Source of the DNA: Rhodobiaceae bacterium
GTDB lineage: Bacteria > Pseudomonadota > Alphaproteobacteria > Micropepsales > Micropepsaceae
Length of the DNA stretch: 15,160 nucleotides
Assembly: GCA_009885515.1 (NCBI GenBank)
Contig: VFKO01000622.1
Span: 1 to 15,160, forward strand
Direction: 5' to 3'
Part shown: positions 1 through 7,068 of the stretch, in pieces
Layout of the letters: each line of letters opens with the position of its first letter
How positions within the stretch are numbered: position 1 is the first letter of the stretch
Position numbers and translations under genes: made by a program
Notes under the pieces: model-generated
Database searches by the model: none
The model's input: only the letters and a program-made list of their open reading frames with translations
Told to the model about the DNA's origin: nothing

Positions 1-2
1 CC

Positions 3-1139
3 GGCCTGACCATGCTGGGCATCGTCATCGGGGTAGCCTCCGTGGTGACGGTGCTCACCGTCATGCAGGGCGTGTCGAACCAGGTTCTGTCCGACGTTTC
101 GGCCATGAGCAAAAATCTGGTCGTGCTCTTCCCGTCGCGCGAGCCGGGGGAACGGCGCACGGTGCCATTCAAATTGGCCGACGGCACCGCCATCGAGCGC
201 GAGGTCCAGGGCATTTTGCACCTCGCCCCGATCGCGGACGACAGTCTGATGTTCAGTGCCAATGGCCGCGAGCACCAGACCGAAGTTACCGGCACCACCG
301 CCGCCTATCTCGCGATCCGCAACTGGAAACTCAAGTCCGGCCGCCTCTTCACGCCCGCCGAAGAAAAAAGCGGCACCAATGTCTGCGTCCTGGGCGACGC
401 CTTGCGCAAGGAACTCTTCGGTTGGCAAAACCCGGTCGGCGCCAAAGTGCGTTCGGGCACGTTTCACTGCCGCGTCATCGGCGCTCTCGCCGTTCAAGGC
501 ACCTCGATGATCACCAGCGACGTCGACGATGTCGTCGTCATGCCTGTCGCAACCTTTCATCGCAGGCTGGCGGGCAACACCCGCGTCCAAGCTTATTGGA
601 TCGCCGCCGCCAGCGCCAACCAGATCTCCGGCATCATCAAAGATATCACAAGCCTCATGCGCCCGCGCCGGGGCGTGGCAGAAGGTAGGCCCGACAACTT
701 CAAAGTCGAAGACATTCGCGAACAAATGAAATCGGTCGAATCGATCGCGCTGCAACTGGCGCTCGCGGTCTCCGGCGTCGCCGCCATCAGCCTCGTTGTC
801 GGCGGCATCGGTATCATGAACGTCATGCTGGTCTCCGTCACCGAACGCACCCGCGAAATCGGCATCCGCCTGGCGGTCGGCGCCTTTCAAAGCGACGTGC
901 TGTTGCAGTTTCTGATCGAAGCGGTGGTGCTGGCCCTGGCCGGCGGCCTTGTCGGCGCCGCACTGGGCATCGCCGCCGCCGCAGGCATCGCCGGCCTCAT
1001 CGGCGTTTCCATCTCCCTCACGCCCGAAGTGCTGGCGCTGGCCTTCGGTGTCCCGGCAGCCATCGGCATCGCCTTCGGATTCTTTCCAGCCCTCAGAGCC
1101 TCCCGCCTCGACCCCATCGAAGCGCTGCGCTATGAGTGA
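3..1139 (+). CDS. MacB-type ABC transporter permease, 5'-truncated by the window edge
   Basis: This is the C-terminal part of an inner-membrane permease of the MacB/FtsX superfamily, which drives export of macrolides, lipoproteins or siderophores through a periplasmic adaptor and TolC. The frame is open to the left edge. Codons before the first ATG (position 12) read Gly-Leu-Thr and continue the typical first membrane helix (LTMLGIVIGVASVV), so that ATG is internal. Numbered from it, helix 1 spans about residues 1-20, the periplasmic MacB core about 25-240, and three FtsX-domain helices about 245-275, 295-325 and 335-362. The loop after the second helix carries the conserved TERTREIGIRLAVGA, and the protein ends in the family-typical DPIEALRYE. 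Whether the ATPase is fused at the N-terminus, as in E. coli MacB, or encoded separately cannot be seen. Substrate unknown. A palindromic element with a T-run follows. Confidence 0.9.
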   Translation, partial: GLTMLGIVIGVASVVTVLTVMQGVSNQVLSDVSAMSKNLVVLFPSREPGERRTVPFKLADGTAIEREVQGILHLAPIADDSLMFSANGREHQTEVTGTTAAYLAIRNWKLKSGRLFTPAEEKSGTNVCVLGDALRKELFGWQNPVGAKVRSGTFHCRVIGALAVQGTSMITSDVDDVVVMPVATFHRRLAGNTRVQAYWIAAASANQISGIIKDITSLMRPRRGVAEGRPDNFKVEDIREQMKSVESIALQLALAVSGVAAISLVVGGIGIMNVMLVSVTERTREIGIRLAVGAFQSDVLLQFLIEAVVLALAGGLVGAALGIAAAAGIAGLIGVSISLTPEVLALAFGVPAAIGIAFGFFPALRASRLDPIEALRYE

Positions 1140-1180
1140 GGCCAACAGACAGAAGTATTGACTTGAAGCCCCCCCACCTT

Positions 1181-1324
1181 CGTCATGGCCGGGCTCTTGA
1201 CCCGGCCACCCAGTCGGCTCGCGTCGGCGAGACGACAAGACTCTTCGATCTCTCAAGCAGAGCGCCATTCCGTTGCGTAGACACGCAACGACTGGGTGGC
1301 CGGGTCAAGAGCCCGGCCATGACG
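1181..1324. repeat. 144-bp palindromic element with perfect 36-bp inverted arms
   Basis: The left arm (1181-1216) and right arm (1289-1324) are exact reverse complements over 36 bases, beginning CGTCATGGCCGGGC. The centre can fold into two smaller hairpins: 1218-1222 with 1227-1231, and 1271-1278 with 1283-1290. No coding frame is convincing inside. This resembles the non-coding palindromic (REP/BIME or MITE-like) repeats with a GTCATGGCCGGG motif that I recall between genes in many alphaproteobacteria. It lies between two convergent genes. No clear target-site duplication was found. Confidence 0.75.
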
Positions 1325-1337
1325 AGCTATTTTTTTT
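1271..1337 (+). terminator. Possible intrinsic terminator after the MacB permease gene
   Basis: The right half of the palindromic element offers a compact hairpin (1271-1278 pairing with 1283-1290, 4-base loop), and the long 36-bp stem ends at 1324. Eight T residues follow at 1330-1337. On the plus strand this is the layout of a rho-independent terminator for the upstream permease gene. The gap of five bases between stem and T-run is slightly long, so the call is moderate. Confidence 0.45.
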
Positions 1338-1360
1338 CGTGCTAAACCAGACAGCCCGCC

Positions 1361-2026
1361 TCAGCTTCCCGGCGCCACTTCCACCGGCGTTCGGTGCAAA
1401 AACGTAATCTTGTCCGGTCCCACCACGCCGCCCGAGACGATCATCGCCATCGCCTGATCGGCGGTCATGTCGATGGGGATGACGTTGGCGGTGGGCACGA
1501 TCTCCAGATAGCCCGACGTTGGATTGGGCGCCGTAGGCACGAACACGGCGGTCAGCTCCTGTCCGGTTGTCGTCTCGTGAAAGGTGCGCATCGCAAAACC
1601 GATGGCGCGCATATCGGCGTTGGGAAAGTCGACCAGCACCACGCGCTGCACATTGTCTTGCTTGGTCTGCAGCGCCGAGATGACTTTCTTCGTGGAGGAA
1701 TAGATCATGTGCACGAACGGCACCTTGGTCAGCATGGTCTCGAACGCGCTCAGCAATTGCTGGCCGACGACGCGCGAGGCCAGCGTCCCCACGACATAAA
1801 TCACGCCAAGCGTGAAAATCGTGCCGATCACATAAAGAAAAATCTCGCTCGTCAGCACATAGGCGACGGTTGCGGGCAAGAACGGCCCGATCGTGTCAGC
1901 CGTCCAGCTGACCCAGGGGCTGCCGAAATACGACAGCGCATCGATGATGAGTTTGAGCACCACCCAGACCGCCGCGAGGGGCAGCAAGGTCAGGATTCCC
2001 GCAATGAATTTTTGTTGGAAGTGCAA
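1361..2026 (-). CDS. DUF502 family membrane protein
   Basis: A 221-residue inner-membrane protein of the DUF502 family, which is related to plant LIKE-COV proteins; the biochemical role is unknown. Two membrane segments are evident at about residues 9-33 and 60-86. The soluble remainder holds the family pattern: a P-x-V-x-x-I-Y motif (KVPFVHMIYSSTKK, about 111-124), then a strand with VVLVDFPNADMRAIGFAM. The start is TTG at 2026. It is the only start codon after an in-frame TAA, and it follows a strong AGGAG eight bases upstream, so I prefer it to any internal ATG. The gene converges with the MacB permease and is divergent from the DUF2066 gene, sharing a 211-bp upstream region. Confidence 0.85.
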   Translation of the reverse strand: MHFQQKFIAGILTLLPLAAVWVVLKLIIDALSYFGSPWVSWTADTIGPFLPATVAYVLTSEIFLYVIGTIFTLGVIYVVGTLASRVVGQQLLSAFETMLTKVPFVHMIYSSTKKVISALQTKQDNVQRVVLVDFPNADMRAIGFAMRTFHETTTGQELTAVFVPTAPNPTSGYLEIVPTANVIPIDMTADQAMAMIVSGGVVGPDKITFLHRTPVEVAPGS

Positions 2027-2034
2027 TCGAGGCG

Positions 2035-2039
2035 CTCCT
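2035..2039 (-). promoter_or_regulatory. Shine-Dalgarno site that fixes the TTG start of the DUF502 gene
   Basis: On the minus strand these bases read AGGAG and stand eight bases before the TTG at 2026-2024. There is no ATG or GTG between the in-frame stop upstream and this TTG, so the site supports a rare-codon start. Confidence 0.7.
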
Positions 2040-2237
2040 GCCGTTTTTTACCAGACCCACGTACACAAAGAGGTGAGTCGCCTGTAACCGGCAGGCTAAG
2101 CGCCTGATTTCACTATCGCAAACAGCCGGAATCCGCAGATTGCCGGATTTCTGCGGGGATTGACCGGAGACCCTTTGCTTCTAAAGAAGGGGATCGTGTA
2201 GATTTGTGGTGAAAAATAAGTTTGGTGGGAAGTATTC

Positions 2238-3356
2238 ATGTCGTTTCGCGAAGGAATTATAGCAGCCGTGGCCGTAGGAGTCCTGTGGGCAGGACAGGCG
2301 TCTGCCGCTTTGGCGCAGGCGACCGACCTGTGGACAGTGACGAATGTCGCGGTCGATGCATCGGCCGCCAGCCCGTCAGCCGCAAAAGAAGCGGCCTTGG
2401 CCAAGGGCCGTCAAAAGGCCTGGAAGGAAGTCTACCACCGTCTCACACCGGCAACTGAATGGTCGCGTCAAGCGCCGATGACAGATCTCGAACTCGAACC
2501 GATGGTCAAAAGCTTCGACATCTCGGGCGAGAAACATTCCAGCACCCGCTATCTGGCTGTGGTCACCTACGTATTTGACGCCGCCAGCGTGCGCACAGCG
2601 CTCCGCCGCACTGGCGTTCAATACAGCGAGTCCACCGCCAAGCCCGTACTCGTCATCGCTTTGAACGGTGGCGCCTGGCAACCCGAGTCCCCCTGGGGAC
2701 ACGCCTGGGCAGCGCAAGCCCGGCGCGGACGTTTGGTTCCCGTGGCCGTGCCCGAAGGCGATGTTCAGGACATCACCACGCTTGCCGCCGTCTCGTCGGC
2801 AGCCGGCTGGGACATCGTCAAGCCGCTGGCTGACAAATACGGCGCGGGTTCTGTCTTGCTGGCAGCAGCAGGCAAAAGCGCGACCGGCATGCAAGTCACA
2901 ATGACCCATATCAAGCCGGACGGCCGCACCCCGCGCTCCAACGCCTTCGCGCGGCAAGGCACAGAGGATGAAACGGCCTTGGCGATGCGCGCCGCGGCCT
3001 CGATCGCCGACGGCCTGCAGGAAGACTGGAAACGAACCACCTCGGTTGATTTCGCATCGCAATCGTCGCTCGTCGTGCAGGTGCCGTTTAACGGGATCGC
3101 CGACTGGGTGGGTGTGAAACGCAAACTCGACAGCACACGATTGATTCAGCGTCTCGCCGTTGAAGAAATGAATATGTCGACGGCAAGACTGCGCTTGGAT
3201 TATGTAGGTAAAGCCGAACAACTTCAGACCGCGCTGGCGCAGGCCAACATCTATCTCGTGCCCGACGACAAAGGAAATTGGACCCTCAGCCGCAATGCCT
3301 CTGCCGCCAACGCCCCCCCCGCCGCCGCCCAAAGTCCAAACTCCGTGGTTCCTTAA
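2238..3356 (+). CDS. DUF2066 domain-containing exported protein
   Basis: A 372-residue protein with a Sec-type signal peptide (residues 1 to about 27: basic MSFREG, hydrophobic AAVAVGVLWAG, then ASAALAQA). It is therefore probably periplasmic or envelope-anchored. The body matches the DUF2066 family, with an early ATDLWTVTNVAVDASAASPSAAKEAALAKG stretch followed by the R-x-x-A-W-x-x-V-Y-x-R-L pattern near residues 57-70. Function is unknown. ATG 2238 is preceded by GGGAAG at 2227-2232 with a five-base spacer. The last 62 bases overlap the next gene in another frame, which suggests translational coupling with the phosphatidyltransferase. The C-terminal tail (about 348-372) is Ala/Pro-rich and low complexity, and its composition is partly dictated by that overlap. 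Confidence 0.85.
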   Translation: MSFREGIIAAVAVGVLWAGQASAALAQATDLWTVTNVAVDASAASPSAAKEAALAKGRQKAWKEVYHRLTPATEWSRQAPMTDLELEPMVKSFDISGEKHSSTRYLAVVTYVFDAASVRTALRRTGVQYSESTAKPVLVIALNGGAWQPESPWGHAWAAQARRGRLVPVAVPEGDVQDITTLAAVSSAAGWDIVKPLADKYGAGSVLLAAAGKSATGMQVTMTHIKPDGRTPRSNAFARQGTEDETALAMRAAASIADGLQEDWKRTTSVDFASQSSLVVQVPFNGIADWVGVKRKLDSTRLIQRLAVEEMNMSTARLRLDYVGKAEQLQTALAQANIYLVPDDKGNWTLSRNASAANAPPAAAQSPNSVVP

Positions 3357-3912
3357 GCCTCAGCGCTATGGGCTGACACTGGCCAATGGCGTCACCGCCA
3401 TTCGCCTGGTGCTGGTTCCGTTTATCGCTGCTGCCTTGTTGAACCAGCGTTTCGACGACGCCTTTTGGCTGACGTTGCTGGCGGGCGCCTCCGATGCCGT
3501 CGATGGTTTCATCGCGCGCTATTTTGGCCATAAGTCCATCGTTGGTGCTTACCTCGATCCTGCCGCCGACAAGATTTTGATTCTGACGCTATTTGGCCTG
3601 CTTACCTATGCAGATCATCTGCCGCTGTGGCTGATGGTGCTGGTACTGGCGCGCGATGTCGCCATCGTAGCCACCGTGTTTGCCTTCACCCGCATGAGAA
3701 AACCGGGTGTTCGCATCAAACCGCTCTTCATCTCCAAGGTGACGACGTTTTCCCAAATCGTGCTCTTGCTGGCAACCCTCGCCGACCTGGCCTTCACGCT
3801 CGATTGGGGGACACTGCGCGTGATCCTGGTCTGGACCGCCGCTGCCCTGACAGTAGCCTCATGGGCGGCCTACCTCCAGGAAGCCCTCCGCGCCGGCGGC
3901 AAGGGCAAATAG
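3295..3912 (+). CDS. CDP-alcohol phosphatidyltransferase (PgsA / CMP-forming cardiolipin-synthase-like)
   Basis: A 205-residue integral membrane enzyme that transfers a phosphatidyl group from CDP-diacylglycerol to an alcohol acceptor in phospholipid synthesis. The full signature D-x2-D-G-x2-A-R-x8-G-x3-D-x3-D is present, with Asp67, Asp70, Asp88 and Asp92 (SDAVDGFIAR through AYLDPAADK). Several hydrophobic helices follow. The pattern around RDV (119-121 region) and ISK(V)TT is closest to the eukaryote-type cardiolipin synthase branch, but phosphatidylglycerophosphate synthase cannot be excluded. The ATG at 3295 overlaps the DUF2066 gene by 62 bases. There is no good ribosome site, and no later start codon in frame before the conserved core, so coupled translation is likely. 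Residues 4-12 are almost all proline. The TAG stop lies inside a dispersed repeat. Confidence 0.88.
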   Translation: MPLPPTPPPPPPKVQTPWFLKPQRYGLTLANGVTAIRLVLVPFIAAALLNQRFDDAFWLTLLAGASDAVDGFIARYFGHKSIVGAYLDPAADKILILTLFGLLTYADHLPLWLMVLVLARDVAIVATVFAFTRMRKPGVRIKPLFISKVTTFSQIVLLLATLADLAFTLDWGTLRVILVWTAAALTVASWAAYLQEALRAGGKGK

Positions 3913-3982
3913 CCCTTCGCCCGCTTGCGGGAGAAGGTGGATCGCCGCGTAGCTCTTCGCGTAGCGGCGAGACGGATGAGGG
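3909..3982 (+). repeat. Dispersed palindromic repeat, copy 1
   Basis: This copy begins with 32 bases (3909-3940) that recur exactly, in reverse orientation, at 14306-14337. It ends with GACGGATGAGGG, also shared with that copy. It contains two hairpins: CCCGC/GCGGG (3920-3924 with 3927-3931) and CGCCGC/GCGGCG (3943-3948 with 3964-3969). The first bases overlap the TAG stop of the phosphatidyltransferase gene. No T-run follows, so it is not a standard terminator. Confidence 0.85.
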
Positions 3983-3988
3983 GACGGT

Positions 3989-4840
3989 TTAGTCCGGCTC
4001 GTTGTCGAGCGGTTGTTGGCCGAGATAGACTGCACCGCGGTCGAAGTGTTCCAGGGACAGAAATAGGGCTGACATGAGCCTGGCGTTTGACCGGGTGAGA
4101 GAGCGGCCCTTTTCGCCTTGGCGGCCGAGTTCGCAGATGGTGGTCAGGCCGCTCGACAGATCGTGCCGCCATAGTTCTTTCCGGAAAAACGACGAACCCT
4201 GATGCAGACCGCGCATCAGTTCGTCGGCGGTCTGTTTGGGAAATGCCCCCAGTTCGTAGAGTTGGGCAATATCGGCTGAGAGTTTGGCGTCGCTCATGCT
4301 GGCCGGATCATAGCTTGAGGTGTTCGAGCGGCTGTCGATGGCCAGGCATTCAAAGCCACCGCCGCCGCGCACTTCGCGCACGAACAAACCGTCGATGCCG
4401 CGCTCGCCGTGATATTTCGACTGCAATTGTTTCCAGCCTTGGGCTGCCAGCGCCACGGCGCTCAACACATCTGCGAAGTCGTTCTGGACGCCGGTGTCGC
4501 CTTTGAAGCTCGCGAGTTTCAAGTCGGGCGGATCGCTGATGCGAATGAGCAGCGGCGTTGGCTTTGGTGGCGGGGGCGCCGGGGGCGCCGGAGGCCGGGG
4601 CGTGGGCTGGATCGGCGTGCCGGGTGGCGTAGGTTTTTGCGGCGTGCGCGGCGGCTGTGGCGTTGGTGGCTTCGTACGTGGCCAACGTTCGCGCAGATAA
4701 AGGAAGAGGCGAAAGGCAACCAGTCCCAGGACAACGACGATCAACCCCGTGATGATCCACGGGAAATTCTCAACTGCGCAACCGAGCGCGCTGCCGTCGC
4801 CACATTTGTTCACAAGCGTCAGACCCCACCGCTGAAGCAA
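3989..4840 (-). CDS. Membrane-anchored protein of unknown function with Pro-rich linker; possible PD-(D/E)XK-like domain
   Basis: I do not recognise this 283-residue protein as a named family. One membrane helix (about 27-48) is followed by basic residues (RERWPRTK), then a proline-rich linker (57-96) and a soluble domain (97-283). The N-terminal 26 residues would lie outside and the bulk in the cytoplasm. In the soluble domain, helix 121-143 leads into GERGIDGLFV (Asp150), then GFECLAIDSRSN (Glu164, Asp169, Arg171), and SMSDAKL. That spacing resembles the D-(x)n-(D/E)-x-K core of restriction-like nucleases, with Arg in the Lys position, but this is only inference. The start is uncertain: TTG at 4840, or GTG at 4813, nine codons later; neither has a strong ribosome site. 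The gene converges with the phosphatidyltransferase and appears monocistronic. Confidence 0.65.
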   Translation of the reverse strand: MLQRWGLTLVNKCGDGSALGCAVENFPWIITGLIVVVLGLVAFRLFLYLRERWPRTKPPTPQPPRTPQKPTPPGTPIQPTPRPPAPPAPPPPKPTPLLIRISDPPDLKLASFKGDTGVQNDFADVLSAVALAAQGWKQLQSKYHGERGIDGLFVREVRGGGGFECLAIDSRSNTSSYDPASMSDAKLSADIAQLYELGAFPKQTADELMRGLHQGSSFFRKELWRHDLSSGLTTICELGRQGEKGRSLTRSNARLMSALFLSLEHFDRGAVYLGQQPLDNEPD

Positions 4841-4950
4841 AGAGAAAAGAGCCTTATCCCAAGCGTCTGCGCAAGGCCGACTTTGTCACTTTTGCATTGA
4901 ATCCCCCGACGCTGGCCTCAGGAAATGGCAGGAATGCGTCAGGACTCCGG

Positions 4951-5673
4951 CTATACTGCGATGATGTGATCGCGAAGCGCCTTGGCAATAGCTTGCACGC
5001 GCGAGGTCACGCCCAGTCTGGTCTTGGCGCTATCGACGTGAAAGCGAACGGTGCGCGGACTGATGCCCAGCATTTGGCCGACTTGGGCGTCTTCGTGGCC
5101 GGTGGCTATAAGCCGTAAACATTGTATTTCGCGCACAGTGAGCGATGAGGCGTCGGGAAGCGCAGTGCCATCGCGCAATTCAACGAACTTCTCGAATGCT
5201 GCATGGGCCAGGACTTGCAGCGTTGCCCGCGCGACAGCCGATGTATCGGGGTTTTGGCCGGCAAATGTGAAGCCAGCCAACGGTTCGTCGTCGCGGTAGA
5301 CTGGTATTATCAGTCCGTCACCGGTCTTCAAAATGTCGCTCAACAGTTCGGTCCAACGCTGACCGGCGTATTCCGGATCGTCCCTCATCTCTGACACGGT
5401 GAAGGGGACAGAAGAACGAAGGGCGCGCACCACATACGGAAGCTTTGCGTATTCGAGTTCCCGATCGACATTTGCGTGCAACGCCTCTGGCACGTCGCTA
5501 ACGAGCACGGCACCCCGAACGCCACCGGCAAGTTTTGAAGCATCGACGCCTGAAATGAACGAGTAACCAAACCGGCTGCTAAACTCTCTCAAATTTATCC
5601 AGATCGCGGCGGGTGATGAAGCCATCCGTATGCGCGTTAGGGCCTCACAGAGACCTGAATAATGATCAGCCAT
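4951..5673 (-). CDS. LuxR-type transcriptional regulator (autoinducer-binding-like domain plus GerE HTH), paralog 1
   Basis: A 240-residue regulator with an N-terminal domain of the LuxR autoinducer-binding type (about 5-165) and a C-terminal GerE/LuxR helix-turn-helix (178-238, with LTVRE, MLGISPRTVRFHVDSAK and SRVQAIAKAL). ATG 5673 is chosen because the resulting protein aligns without gaps to its neighbour (MADHYSGLCE against MTDHYSGLCE). A longer TTG-initiated frame (5751) and an ATG at 5688 look unlikely. Aligned with TraR, the lactone-contacting Asp70, Trp85, Trp57 and Tyr61 correspond to Leu78, Val93, Leu65 and Val69; only Pro71 and Gly113 are kept (Pro79, Gly120). No LuxI-type synthase is in the window. 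It is probably a solo with another ligand or none. It lies 86 bases downstream of paralog 2, in the same direction. Confidence 0.85.
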   Translation of the reverse strand: MADHYSGLCEALTRIRMASSPAAIWINLREFSSRFGYSFISGVDASKLAGGVRGAVLVSDVPEALHANVDRELEYAKLPYVVRALRSSVPFTVSEMRDDPEYAGQRWTELLSDILKTGDGLIIPVYRDDEPLAGFTFAGQNPDTSAVARATLQVLAHAAFEKFVELRDGTALPDASSLTVREIQCLRLIATGHEDAQVGQMLGISPRTVRFHVDSAKTRLGVTSRVQAIAKALRDHIIAV

Positions 5674-5759
5674 ATCAAGATGCGCCATGTTCCGGGTTTT
5701 TAATACAATGAGCGCAGCGCTGGAGCAACGGCTAGATGCCGGATTGGTCAACAGGGACG

Positions 5760-6482
5760 TTAGACCTCAATAATGTGATCGCGGAGTGCTTTGGCGATGA
5801 CCTGAACCCGAGAACCGGCGCCTAGTTTGGCTTTGGCGCTATCGACATGAAAGCGAACGGTGCGCGGACTGATACCCAGCATTTGACTGATCTGGACATC
5901 TTCGTGACCGGTCGCGATGTAGCGCAAACATTGGGTTTCGCGCGCTGTCAGCGCGCGATAGACTGGTGGTGCTGTTCCGCCGCATAATTCTACATACCGG
6001 TCGAATGCTGCATGTGCGAGGACTTGAAGCGCTGAGCGGGCGATAGCTGACAGATTAGGGTTTGCACCGGCAAAATTGAAAATGGCCAGCAATTTGTGGT
6101 CGCGGTAGACCGGAACGATCAAGCCTTCGCCATACTTAACGGTGTCATGCAAGAGTTCGATCCAGGGCTGATCGGCGAATTCGGGGTCGTGTCGCAAGTG
6201 GGAAACAGTGATGGGGATCGACGATCTCAGAGCGCTCAATACGAATGGGTGCCGTTCCATGACGATGGCGCGGTCGATCGACTCCAGAATGTCAGCCGAA
6301 GCATCGCCACAAAATGTTGCCTCGCGAACGCCGCCAACAACCTTGGCGGCATCGGCTGCAACAAAATACGAGTAACCAAGGCTGGCAATGAATCCCCGGA
6401 CAATCGACCAAATCGCCTCAGATGAAGAGGCGGTTCCAATGCGCGAAAGGCTTTCGCAGAGGCCAGAATAGTGATCCGTCAT
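5760..6482 (-). CDS. LuxR-type transcriptional regulator, paralog 2
   Basis: A 240-residue regulator that aligns without gaps to paralog 1, with 145 of 240 identities by hand count (about 60%). Identity is highest in the DNA-binding half: residues 200-217 are identical in both. Domains are the same: sensory domain about 5-165 and helix-turn-helix 178-238. The positions matching TraR Asp70, Trp85, Trp57 and Tyr61 are His78, Val93, Ile65 and Ile69, so lactone binding of the usual kind is doubtful. The start is ATG 6482 with GGTGAAG upstream; TTG at 6497 is possible but would break the match to the paralog. The two sensory domains differ most at residues 54-80, the ligand-pocket side, which suggests divergence in what they sense. 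It heads the tandem pair and is divergent from the outer-membrane protein gene. Confidence 0.86.
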   Translation of the reverse strand: MTDHYSGLCESLSRIGTASSSEAIWSIVRGFIASLGYSYFVAADAAKVVGGVREATFCGDASADILESIDRAIVMERHPFVLSALRSSIPITVSHLRHDPEFADQPWIELLHDTVKYGEGLIVPVYRDHKLLAIFNFAGANPNLSAIARSALQVLAHAAFDRYVELCGGTAPPVYRALTARETQCLRYIATGHEDVQISQMLGISPRTVRFHVDSAKAKLGAGSRVQVIAKALRDHIIEV

Positions 6483-7055
6483 GTCACGCTTCACCAAGTT
6501 AGGTCGTTACTAAGGCAGAAACAGGCACGTGATCCGGGCGTACCGTCTTACAACGGGCGCCGGATGGGAAAATTCCGCCTCGCAGCATATTTTTGTCAAT
6601 CATTGATCCTTCCAACCAATTTCTACAATGACAGATAACGGTGCGCAACGACACTCTTTGTGCCCCGTAACGTTAAGGCGGTCGTAGCCTGCGAACTTAA
6701 CACCATCCTCGCGCTCTGGCTTCAGAATTGCAGCATTGCAAAATACGTCCTTCTGCATTCACCAAACATGCGTTTGGATTTCTGACGCGTACCGGGAGCA
6801 CGGTGCAACAGTTCGCTGCATTAGCGAAGGGCGCAAGCCGGCCATCGCAATTTTAATTCATTTGAACCCCGCTTGAAACAAGCCGCAAAAGTTGCGCGAT
6901 AGCACTTACGACATGTGCGCCACAGGCCTTAACTGAAATTCAGATTCCCTCTATGCAAATTCAAAAGTGAGATTACGATGTGTACGGAATAAGTGCTGCG
7001 TGATTCTCTGACATGAGATGAGATCTGGAGTCCGGGGCTTGCGTGGCCATCGCCT
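6483..7055. other. Long divergent intergenic region
   Basis: About 570 bases separate the divergent luxR-type gene and the outer-membrane protein gene. It is visibly richer in A+T than the flanks. No tRNA-like or credible small coding frame was seen. It holds the TTGACA-based candidate promoter on the minus strand. On the plus strand a TACAAT (6624-6629) lies 15 bases after TTGATC (6603-6608), a short spacing. A CGCAA-AAG-TTGCG hairpin lies near 6883-6896. No clear 18-20-bp lux-box palindrome was recognised. Confidence 0.5.
6571..6599 (-). promoter_or_regulatory. Candidate promoter for the tandem luxR-type genes
   Basis: On the minus strand a perfect TTGACA (6599-6594) is followed after 17 bases by GGAATT (6576-6571), a weak -10 match. 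Transcription would begin near 6564, giving a leader of roughly 80 bases before the ATG at 6482. The -35 match is good but the -10 is poor, so confidence is low. Confidence 0.27.
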
Positions 7056-7063
7056 AGGGAGGG
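7056..7063 (+). promoter_or_regulatory. Ribosome binding site that sets the start of the outer-membrane protein gene
   Basis: AGGGAGGG stands five bases before ATG 7069. It favours that start over an in-frame start 17 codons upstream, because the shorter protein begins directly with a signal peptide. Confidence 0.7.
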
Positions 7064-7068
7064 CGGCC

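Noticed and set aside
2376..3332. A 318-codon open frame on the minus strand, opposite DUF2066
   Set aside because: It is antisense to a gene with a signal peptide, family match and ribosome site. Its translation is Gly/Arg/His-rich, as expected of a shadow.
5674..5751. N-terminal extension of LuxR paralog 1 from TTG 5751
   Set aside because: The extra 26 residues have no counterpart in paralog 2, and the region looks like an intergenic leader containing a plausible TATTAA promoter element.
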